Assembly: GCA_024220525.1 (NCBI GenBank)
Contig: JAMYWO010000178.1
Coordinates: 36,738-57,799, forward strand
DNA: 21,062 nucleotides
Direction of reading: 5' to 3'
DNA from: Cochliopodium minus
Lineage: Eukaryota; Discosea; Himatismenida; Cochliopodiidae
The notes beneath the pieces were generated by a model that saw nothing but the letters and a program-made list of their open reading frames with translations, was not told where the DNA came from and searched no databases. Positions within the stretch are counted from its first letter, which is position 1, and every line of letters starts with the position of its first letter. Below are positions 9,744 to 17,702 of this stretch, in pieces. Made by a program: the position numbers and the translations under genes.

Positions 9744-11539
9744 TTATTCTATTTTATAAATTTCAATTTCAGAAACAACAAAATCTTTTCCGCCAGTCAA
9801 ATTACCAATTATATAACATCTTATATCTGAATCAAAATTGTTTCTCCCTGAAGTTTGTCCATTTTGGTGAAGTATCCTCATATCAGATGCTATTTTTAGA
9901 AAATAAAATTTAAAAGGTTTAGTTCCAAAAAAATTGAGTTACTTGTATCACTATTCCCAAAAGTAGGACCATTTCTGGGATCACAATATATTGCTCTTAT
10001 TTTTTTGAAAACTTTTGATATTTTGGGAACATTGCTCGAATAAGAATTGAGTGAAAAAAGAGAAGCAGAATCGTCTCGTTTGTATCCAATCCCATCCCAA
10101 CTTTGTTCAGTGTAACCACCAAAAATATATCCATTACTTGATTTAACTAAAACGAGAGTGGTTCCTTGGTTTTCACATTTTGAATGGAAATCTTCGGTCC
10201 TAAAATTTTGGCCAGTAGTAAAATACAAAAGAGTCATTTTTTTATTGTCTCTCAAATACCACTCTGACAAATTTTTGAAATATTTTTTATTTAAAATGGA
10301 TCCGTATTTGTGTATCTTCACAGGGTTTTCGATGTGCATCCTCGAAAAAGCTCTTGAATAATAATCAATGATGAACTGTTGCAAAACAAATTGTTGGGGA
10401 GAATTAAAAGAAGTGATTGTTTTCATCAAATCATCTCGGTTTCTATACAAAATCTTCATGGAAATGTTTTGAAGCTCTTCCAAATTGTTTTCGATGGAAT
10501 AAAGAAGAGAATTCAAACAACATTCTTTGTTCGGAGTGTAGATTTTGGTGATAAGAATCTTTTCGAGGAGTGGAAACAAATTCTTTTCATGGGCGTAATA
10601 GTACTGTATTCCATTTTCCTTGTCCAAAAGAGAAATTGCATTAGAAGCGTCGAATTGATCAGTTTCTCCCAAATAAACAAACTTTATGAAAGAATCGAAA
10701 GTAGAAGAGGACAACTTTGTATTATGTTCACTTTTGTCATTCAAATAACTTATGGTTTCGAGTTCAGCGGAAAAGAAAGGAAGCGTAGTTAAAATGAATC
10801 TGTGATATTTCACTGTTTCGCCATTCCCACAAAAGATCGAATAATCTCCTGTCTTCTCCTTCTCGTTCCAGAGATCATTCATTATTTTCATGAAGTCTCC
10901 GTTCTTATCTATCTGTGTTTTTATTCTTTTCTTGTTTTTGTCGAGTGTATCGTGAAAGATGTTTTCCAGATGCTTATCTTCGTACAATGTGAATGCCTTC
11001 ATCAATATCTCGTTTGAAAAATTGAATTTCTGGAGATTTTCGAAAGAGGGCCTTTTGCTCTTGAGACAATACAACATCCAATCCCTCTCATCTTCCATCT
11101 CCATCTTGTCGAGCTGTATAGATAGATATGCCAACTCATTCATCTCTATCACCTCAATCCTCTCCTCTATCTCCCTTCCTACCATCGATTTCAGTCTGTT
11201 TATCGAATTTATCTGTTTGCAGAATAACAAGGTCTCAAATAAATCAATCATCTCCAGATCCATCAATCCCAATTCCTCCCTCATCAGATAATTCCTCAGA
11301 AAGATCCCCGCCCTTGTATTTATCATCCCGAAGAACTTTTCTAGCTTCCGAATATCTTCCTCTTCTTTTATCCTCAATCGGAGGATCGGATAGATGAAAT
11401 GTATCTCCCTTGATTGTTTATCTTTCAAGATTTTCTTTTGTTCTTTATAATCCTCTATATTCTTCAGATTCTCCTTTAATCTCTCCTCTATCATCGCAAC
11501 TATTTCTTTGGTATTAGGAATTTTCATGTCATCTTCCAT
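9744..11539 (-). CDS. BTB-TLDc domain protein
   Basis: Two exons on the minus strand, 11539-9943 and 9889-9744, join in phase to 580 residues; the unspliced frame would lose the end of the TLDc domain. Residues 1-210 are a charged, mainly helical region I do not recognise. Residues about 231-330 form a BTB/POZ fold (DYSIFCGNGETVKYHRFILT, then FDSFIKFVYLGE), and a BACK-like helical stretch follows. From about 411 the TLDc domain runs to the end: LLYFTTGQNFRTEDFHSKCE, TTLVLVKSSNGYIFGGYTEQ, IRAIYCDPRNGPTFGNSDT and, in exon 2, FVVSEIEIYKIE. BTB-TLDc proteins form a large family in several protists. BTB domains often dimerise or bind cullin-3, and TLDc proteins elsewhere protect against oxidative stress or bind V-ATPase. 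Which applies here cannot be read from the sequence. ATG 11539 follows 13 A on the sense strand; Met5 is an alternative start. Confidence 0.9.
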
Positions 11540-11552
11540 TTTTTTTTTTTTT
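11540..11552 (-). promoter_or_regulatory. Poly(A) leader before BTB-TLDc ATG
   Basis: Thirteen T on the plus strand, that is thirteen A on the sense strand, directly precede the BTB-TLDc start codon, as at the other starts in this window. Confidence 0.5.
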
Positions 11553-11785
11553 AATTAAATAATCACTTGTGAATGTTGGAGGAAAAGTTTCAAAAAAATA
11601 TTGATTTTCTTTCATAAAAATATAATATTTTATCGATTGTTGTTTTTTTTCTAAAAAAGAAAAAACAATGCTTTCTGATTTTTCTTTTGAAAAACCTAAA
11701 CTATTTCCTTTACAACAGTAAAACAACTTCAAAGAGATCAAACAGAAGATCCTAATTTGATATTATGATACTCAACTTTTCCTTC
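11553..11785. promoter_or_regulatory. Shared divergent promoter region, BTB-TLDc and DUF924 genes
   Basis: About 233 bases lie between the poly-A leaders of two divergently transcribed genes and must contain both promoters. The sequence is less homopolymeric than the introns, but I recognise no defined TATA or initiator element. Coordinated expression is possible but is not shown. Confidence 0.4.
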
Positions 11786-11805
11786 AAAAAAAAAAAAAAA
11801 AAAAA
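11786..11805 (+). promoter_or_regulatory. Poly(A) leader before DUF924 ATG
   Basis: Twenty consecutive A directly precede ATG 11806. This is the longest of the A tracts found immediately upstream of start codons in the window. Confidence 0.5.
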
Positions 11806-12697
11806 ATGAAAAAAAATAATTTCTTAAAATTGAAAAAGAAAAATATTTTTGGAAAAAGTAATATATTCCAGAAAAGGAGTCTGATTTCCTATAATGATAT
11901 GATCAAAACTAATTCACATCAAACAGCACAAAATGAAATAATTGAATCTTTCTTTGGGCCATTACCTGAATATAATTCCAAACCCATCTCAGGTATACCC
12001 AATAAATGGTATACCCCAAGCTTGAAAGAGGATACGATAATAAAGAATAAATTTGGAGAATATACAATCAAAGCATTGAATTCCAACTTGGATATTTGGC
12101 ATCAAACACCAATGGGTATAATTTCATTAATAATATTAACCAATTTATGATCCTATCAATATTAATAGGTTCACTGGCATTGATTGTATTGTTAGATCAA
12201 TATACCAGACAAATATTCAGAGACACTGCAAGAGCATTTGAGGGAGATCAAAAAGCAGTGAAACTTTGTTTGGATGGGATAGAGAAGGATTATCCACTCC
12301 AATTAAATCATCCTCTATATCAACTTATCTATTATCATCCGCTCATGCATGTACAAAAAAAATTTTTGATATCAAAAAATTTTAATAATATAAATCAACA
12401 ACCTTCCTCTATAAAGGATAATATCTAATTTATGATCCATATTAATTAATTTTTTGCAAATTATAGTCTGAAAATAAGAAAATGCAAAATTTATCAATAG
12501 AATGTTTCCAAAAGATCGTGGATATCACTCCAAAGGATCATCCATGCCATGAAATGACAAAACATACACTTGATTTCTCAAATAGACACAGGGAGGTCAT
12601 TTTGAAATTTGGACGTTACCCATCTCGAAACAAATTTCTCTTCAGAGAAGATACTCCTGAAGAAAAAGAATATAATGCCAATCCAAAACCTTTCTAA
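11806..12697 (+). CDS. DUF924 family protein
   Basis: Exons 11806-12115, 12169-12350 and 12467-12697 join in phase to 240 residues, about the length of bacterial DUF924 proteins plus an N-terminal extension. Family hallmarks are in order: ESFFGPLPE and KWYTPS, IWHQTPMGSLALIVLLDQYT (spanning the first splice site), RQIFRDTARAFEGDQKA, HPLMH|SENKKMQ (spanning the second splice site), and LKFGRYPSRNKFLFREDTPE. The family's biochemical role is unknown; its fold resembles helical-repeat proteins. The first 40 residues are rich in Lys, Asn and Ser with almost no acidic residues (MKKNNFLKLKKKNIFGKSNI, then FQKRSLISY), like a mitochondrial presequence, so an organelle location is plausible. The first intron is only 53 bases. 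The family is mostly bacterial, so an old bacterial or organellar origin is possible. Confidence 0.87.
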
Positions 12698-13120
12698 AAC
12701 AAATTTATATTTATTCTGTTGTTCATAACTGCAAAAAAAATAAATTTTTGCTCATACAATCTAATTTTGCTTTTTTTTTTCATTTTTTACTTTATTTTTA
12801 GGATAAAGATTGATTTATTTGGAAATTCAATATCCATTGCAATCCTTTTGGTAAGATTTTCAATTTTTATAATAATCATTTTATTTTATGGCCTCTATTG
12901 GAGGTATATTTAGCTTTATTTGTTTACACACTAGATATAGTTTTCACAAATGATTTGTGCTCAATTAGATTGGTAAAAGATTACATGTAATTAATATATT
13001 TAATTAGTGATATTTTAATTAAAATATCTTTAAATCAGATAAATTAGTCCATAAAAGATTTTCTTCAAAATAAAAAATTTTTTCCAACAAAAAACAAAAA
13101 AAAAAAAACAAAAACAAGAA
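12698..13120. other. Intergenic region, DUF924 to collagen-like gene
   Basis: These 423 bases hold the 3' end of the DUF924 gene and the promoter of the collagen-like gene. A 64-codon hydrophobic frame at 12719-12913 has no ATG start and no recognisable similarity, so I do not call it. The last 33 bases (13088-13120) are nearly pure A with scattered C and G, an A-rich leader for ATG 13121. Confidence 0.5.
13088..13120 (+). promoter_or_regulatory. A-rich leader before collagen-like gene ATG
   Basis: Thirty-three bases of A with a few C and one G run directly into ATG 13121. They match the A-rich leaders before the urea transporter, DUF924 and BTB-TLDc starts. Confidence 0.5.
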
Positions 13121-16100
13121 ATGAAAACTCTTTTTTTATTTTTAATTCTAGCAATATTTATTGGTCTAATTTCAGCCAATCAAACGTGTGAAAAAGGCGA
13201 TAAAGGATGCCAAGGCCAAAAAGGAGAAGAAGGCGCCATGGGGTGTGATGGCGAAAAAAGTGACAAAGGATACCAAGGCCAAAAAGGAGAAGAAGGAGCC
13301 ATGGGATGTGATGGAGAAAAAGGAGAAGATGGTTGTCAAGGAGAGAAAGGACCTTCTGGTACCAATGGAAATAATGGAGAGAAAGGTGCTGATGGTAACA
13401 AAGGAGAATCTGGAACCAATGGATCCGATGGAGAAAAAGGTGCTAATGGTAACAAAGGATATGAAGGATCTATGGGTTGCGATGGTGCTAAAGGAGAAAA
13501 AGGAGAAGTAGGACCTGTTGGAGAAAAAGGATGCACCGGTGATAAAGGTTGTGTTGGCCCAAAAGGTAATGCTGGTCAAAATGGAAATAATGGAAATAAA
13601 GGAGCAAATGGAAATAAAGGAGAAAATGGTAACAACGGATCAAATGGAAACAAAGGTGCTAACGGAAACAAAGGTGCCAATGGTAACAAAGGTGCTAATG
13701 GTTCCAATGGATATAAAGGAGAAAAAGGTTCAAACGGAGCAAATGGACACAATGGATACAAAGGTGCCAATGGAACCAATGGAACAAATGGAAACAAAGG
13801 AGCAAAGGGAGAAAATGGAGCAAACGGAAATAAAGGAGCAAACGGAGCAAACGGAGATAAAGGTGCCAACGGAACAAATGGGTCCAACGGTACTTCCGGA
13901 TACAAAGGACCACAAGGAGATAATGGAGCCAATGGAGATAAAGGATATAAAGGAAAGAATGGAAAGAATGGAAAGAATGGTAATAAAGGTGCTAACGGTG
14001 CTAACGGTGCTAATGGATACAAAGGAAACAAAGGACCTGTAGGGGACAATGGAGCAAATGGAAATGACGGAACAAATGGAACCAATGGATATGATGGAGA
14101 AACTGGAGAAAATGGAAACAAAGGAGCTAATGGAGCTAATGGAGCTAATGGAAACAAAGGAGCTAATGGCCAAAAAGGATCATCTGGTCAAAAGGGATGT
14201 GATGGAGAGAAAGGAGCACAAGGACCAAATGGAGATTATGGAGCTAATGGCCAAAAAGGAGCAAGTGGGACTAATGGTCATAAAGGAGCAAGTGGTAACA
14301 AAGGAAATGCCGGAACTCCTGGACAAAAAGGAGACAACGGTGTAGAAGGAGATTCTGGTTCACCAGGTAAAAATGGAAACAACGGTAACAAGGGTGCAAA
14401 TGGTCAAAAAGGAACTAATGGTCAAAAAGGAGCTTCAGGATCAAAAGGAACGAACGGAGCAAATGGAAACAAAGGAGCAAATGGTGAACAAGGAGATTGC
14501 GGTGATAGTGGTAATAAAGGAGCTAACGGTCAAAAAGGAAATAATGGTAACAAAGGATATGCCGGAACTCCTGGTCAAAACGGAAACAAGGGAGAAAACG
14601 GTGAACAAGGAGATTGCGGTGATAAAGGAGCACCAGGAAATAACGGAAACAACGGTAACAAGGGAGCAAATGGTAACAAAGGAGCAAATGGTGCTAATGG
14701 TTGTGATGGACAAAAAGGAGCAAACGGTGCTAATGGTTGTGACGGTGAAAAAGGAAACAGCGGAGCAAACGGAGATAAAGGTTGCCCTGGTCAAAACGGA
14801 AACAACGGTAACAAGGGTCCTAAGGGAGATAAAGGTGATAAAGGTGATCAAGGTCCAATGGGTTGCAATGGAGCTAAAGGAGAAAATGGGGCTAATGGTT
14901 GTGACGGACAAAACGGAAACAACGGTAACAAGGGAGCTAACGGAGAAAAGGGAGATCAAGGTGATATGGGTTGTGATGGTGAAAAGGGAGCATCTGGAGC
15001 TAACGGTTGTGATGGAGAAAAGGGAAATAGCGGTGCTAACGGAGATAAAGGTTGCCCTGGTCAAAACGGAAACAACGGTAACAAGGGTGCTAACGGAGAA
15101 AAGGGTGCACCTGGAGAAAATGGTTGTGATGGACAAAAAGGAGCAAATGGAGCTAACGGATGTGATGGAGAAAAGGGAGCAAATGGAGAAAATGGAGATA
15201 AAGGTTGCCCTGGTCAAAACGGAAACAACGGAGAAAAGGGAGATAACGGATCTAATGGTTGTGATGGACAAAAGGGAGCTTCTGGTAACAAGGGAGCTAA
15301 TGGTGATATGGGTTGTGATGGTAACAAGGGAGCTAACGGAGAAAAGGGAGCACCTGGAAACAAAGGAGAACAAGGTAATATGGGTTGTGATGGTGCTGAT
15401 GGAAACAAAGGACCGTCTGGAGATAAGGGTTGTGCTGGAACACCTGGTCAAAATGGAGCTAACGGATGTGATGGAGAAAAGGGAGCAAACGGTGAAAATG
15501 GAGATAAAGGTTGCCCTGGTCAAAACGGAAATAATGGTAATAAGGGTGCTAATGGAGACAAGGGAGCATCTGGAGAAAATGGATGTGATGGACAAAAAGG
15601 AGCAAACGGAGCTAACGGATGTGATGGAGAAAAAGGAGACAGCGGAGCTAACGGAGATAAAGGTTGCCCTGGTCAAAATGGAAGCAATGGTAACAAGGGT
15701 CCTAAGGGAGATAAAGGTTATAAAGGTGATCAAGGTCCAATGGGTTGTGACGGAGAAAAGGGAGCAAATGGAGATAAAGGTTGCCCTGGTCAAAATGGAA
15801 ACAATGGTAACAAGGGGGCAAATGGTAACAAAGGAGCATCTGGAAATAAAGGAGCATCTGGTACCAACGGAAACAATGGTGAAAAGGGAGATAGTGGTGC
15901 TAATGGTTATAAAGGAGCATCTGGTAACAATGGAAACAAAGGACAAAACGGTAATAAGGGAGCAAACGGAGCAAATGGAGATAAAGGTTGCCCTGGTCAA
16001 AACGGAAATAATGGTAACAAGGGAGCTAATGGTAATAAGGGAGCAAATGGAGAAAAGGGATATGCAGGATGCAATGGAGAAAATGGAGAAAAGGGAGCTT

Positions 16101-17629
16101 CTGGTACTAATGGAGAAAAAGGATGTGCTGGAGAGAAGGGAAATAACGGAACCAATGGACAAAACGGAAATAAAGGAGCATCTGGTAACAAGGGAGCTAA
16201 CGGTGATATGGGTTGTGATGGTAACAAGGGAGCTAACGGAGAAAAGGGAGCACCCGGAAACAAAGGAGAACAAGGTGATATGGGTTGTGACGGAAAAGAT
16301 GGACAAAAGGGAGCAGCTGGTCACAAAGGACAACAAGGTGATATGGGTTGTGATGGAAAAGATGGAAACAAAGGAGCAGCTGGTAATAAGGGAGAACAAG
16401 GTGATATGGGTTGTGATGGAGAAGATGGAGAAAACGGTAACAAAGGAGAATCTGGTGCTAACGGATGTGATGGAGAAAAGGGAGCAGCTGGTTCCAAGGG
16501 AGACTGTGGAGAACAAGGAGATATGGGAGCTAACGGTAACAAGGGAGCTAATGGAGAAAAGGGATATCCAGGAGAAGACGGATGTGACGGAGCTCCTGGT
16601 GAGAACGGAACCAACGGAAATAAAGGTGCAGCTGGTAACAAAGGAGAGGATGGTGATATGGGATGTGATGGAGAGGATGGAGCTAAAGGAGACAAAGGTG
16701 CATCTGGTGTGAATGGAGACAACGGTACTGATGGAGAAGATGGAGAAAACGGAGAAAACGGGGAAAAGGGAGCTCAAGGAGAAAAGGGTTGTGCTGGTTC
16801 TGATGGAGAGAACGGACAAAAGGGAGCTAGCGGTGCTAATGGAGATAAGGGTTGTGCTGGTACCCCTGGTCAAAATGGTAATAAAGGAGCCAACGGAGAA
16901 AAGGGAGATTGTGGACCTGATGGTGAAAATGGAGCTAACGGAAACAAGGGAGCTTCTGGTAATAACGGAGAGAAGGGAGTTCAAGGAGAAAAGGGTGACA
17001 ATGGTTACAACGGAAATAAGGGAGCTTCTGGTCCTAATGGAGATGATGGTTCTAATGGTTGTGATGGTGCTCCTGGTGATAAGGGAGCCAACGGAGAAAA
17101 GGGAGACAATGGTGCTGATGGTTGCCCTGGTTCTGATGGTGATAAAGGTAACAAAGGAGAACAAGGTCCTAATGGATGCAAAGGAGAGCAAGGTTCCAAA
17201 GGTGATAAAGGTCATGCTGGTACTAAAGGTTCTTGTGGAGACAAGGGTGCTTGTGGTGAAAAGGGACATGGTGGTACTAAAGGTGCTTGCGGAGATAACG
17301 GACAAAAGGGTGAAGCTGGTTGCTCTGGTGATATGGGAGCTCCTGGTGCAGTTCTTCATGTTTATAATGATGAAGAGACCGTTCACAGAAATCTTAATGC
17401 TATTAATGGTCTTAGAACCAAGGAAAAGTCCGTTGAAGATGTTAATCAACAACAAGAAGAGCTCATTGAACGTCTCGAAAAACAAGAGCAAGAAAGAGAT
17501 CAATTCATCAATGCTCAAGAACAAAGATTCAAACAAGAGGAACAAAAGATAAGTGAGCTCAGAGAACAACAAAAGTCTCTTGGAAGAACCTTGTATGACA
17601 AGATTATGAATGGGTTCAAACAAAACTAA
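13121..17629 (+). CDS. Secreted collagen-like G-X-Y repeat protein with C-terminal coiled coil
   Basis: A single 1502-codon exon. ATG 13121 starts a signal peptide (MKTLFLFLILAIFIGLISA) followed by NQTC, a potential N-glycosylation site. From Gly26 to Gly1409 there are 461 G-X-Y triplets; the only break I read is Ser47 in place of Gly. Commonest triplets are GAN, GNK, GEK, GDK, GNN, GAS and GCD. Proline is scarce, while Lys and Asn fill most Y positions. KGE and KGD steps, which form stabilising salt bridges in other collagens, are frequent. Cys recurs as GCDG and GCPG, suggesting disulphide cross-links. Residues 1410-1502 lack the repeat and are strongly charged and helical (EELIERLEKQEQERDQFINA), likely a trimerising coiled coil; the chain ends in FKQN. 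An extracellular matrix, coat or cyst-wall fibre is a reasonable inference. The long frames on other strands and phases here are by-products of the repeats. Confidence 0.93.
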   Translation: MKTLFLFLILAIFIGLISANQTCEKGDKGCQGQKGEEGAMGCDGEKSDKGYQGQKGEEGAMGCDGEKGEDGCQGEKGPSGTNGNNGEKGADGNKGESGTNGSDGEKGANGNKGYEGSMGCDGAKGEKGEVGPVGEKGCTGDKGCVGPKGNAGQNGNNGNKGANGNKGENGNNGSNGNKGANGNKGANGNKGANGSNGYKGEKGSNGANGHNGYKGANGTNGTNGNKGAKGENGANGNKGANGANGDKGANGTNGSNGTSGYKGPQGDNGANGDKGYKGKNGKNGKNGNKGANGANGANGYKGNKGPVGDNGANGNDGTNGTNGYDGETGENGNKGANGANGANGNKGANGQKGSSGQKGCDGEKGAQGPNGDYGANGQKGASGTNGHKGASGNKGNAGTPGQKGDNGVEGDSGSPGKNGNNGNKGANGQKGTNGQKGASGSKGTNGANGNKGANGEQGDCGDSGNKGANGQKGNNGNKGYAGTPGQNGNKGENGEQGDCGDKGAPGNNGNNGNKGANGNKGANGANGCDGQKGANGANGCDGEKGNSGANGDKGCPGQNGNNGNKGPKGDKGDKGDQGPMGCNGAKGENGANGCDGQNGNNGNKGANGEKGDQGDMGCDGEKGASGANGCDGEKGNSGANGDKGCPGQNGNNGNKGANGEKGAPGENGCDGQKGANGANGCDGEKGANGENGDKGCPGQNGNNGEKGDNGSNGCDGQKGASGNKGANGDMGCDGNKGANGEKGAPGNKGEQGNMGCDGADGNKGPSGDKGCAGTPGQNGANGCDGEKGANGENGDKGCPGQNGNNGNKGANGDKGASGENGCDGQKGANGANGCDGEKGDSGANGDKGCPGQNGSNGNKGPKGDKGYKGDQGPMGCDGEKGANGDKGCPGQNGNNGNKGANGNKGASGNKGASGTNGNNGEKGDSGANGYKGASGNNGNKGQNGNKGANGANGDKGCPGQNGNNGNKGANGNKGANGEKGYAGCNGENGEKGASGTNGEKGCAGEKGNNGTNGQNGNKGASGNKGANGDMGCDGNKGANGEKGAPGNKGEQGDMGCDGKDGQKGAAGHKGQQGDMGCDGKDGNKGAAGNKGEQGDMGCDGEDGENGNKGESGANGCDGEKGAAGSKGDCGEQGDMGANGNKGANGEKGYPGEDGCDGAPGENGTNGNKGAAGNKGEDGDMGCDGEDGAKGDKGASGVNGDNGTDGEDGENGENGEKGAQGEKGCAGSDGENGQKGASGANGDKGCAGTPGQNGNKGANGEKGDCGPDGENGANGNKGASGNNGEKGVQGEKGDNGYNGNKGASGPNGDDGSNGCDGAPGDKGANGEKGDNGADGCPGSDGDKGNKGEQGPNGCKGEQGSKGDKGHAGTKGSCGDKGACGEKGHGGTKGACGDNGQKGEAGCSGDMGAPGAVLHVYNDEETVHRNLNAINGLRTKEKSVEDVNQQQEELIERLEKQEQERDQFINAQEQRFKQEEQKISELREQQKSLGRTLYDKIMNGFKQN
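13196..13321 (+). repeat. 63-bp tandem duplication at the start of the collagen domain
   Basis: Residues 26-46 and 47-67 are copies of a 21-residue unit (DKGxQGQKGEEGAMGCDGEK). The second copy differs at Gly to Ser (residue 47) and Cys to Tyr (residue 51), plus silent third-base changes. The duplication shows how the repeat array grows at DNA level, and the Gly to Ser change is the single break in the triplet pattern. Confidence 0.85.
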
Positions 17630-17702
17630 TTTATTTCTTTTTAAAAAGAAAAACTATTAAACACTATTTAATTTAAACAACTTTAATTTGGAGAAAATGT
17701 TT

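Noticed and set aside
12719-12913. Possible small hydrophobic membrane protein
   Set aside because: No ATG at the start, AT-driven Phe/Ile content, and no recognisable similarity. It lies in the DUF924 3' flank.
14700-16300. CRISPR-like periodic repeats
   Set aside because: The periodic blocks are codon repeats of a collagen frame with no spacers, and the gene is eukaryotic.
14373-16712. 779-codon frame in another phase on the plus strand within the collagen-like gene
   Set aside because: Its Met/Glu/Lys/Thr/Val repeats are a frame-shifted reading of the same triplets (ATGGAGAAA and the like). The collagen frame has a signal peptide, perfect triplets and a coiled-coil tail.
14441-17623. 1060-codon open frame on the minus strand, antisense to the collagen-like gene
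   Set aside because: It is Ser/Thr/Ile/Phe/Leu repeats that mirror the GGN/AAN codons of the collagen frame. It has no independent start context or domain, and stop-free antisense frames are expected from such repetitive codon use.
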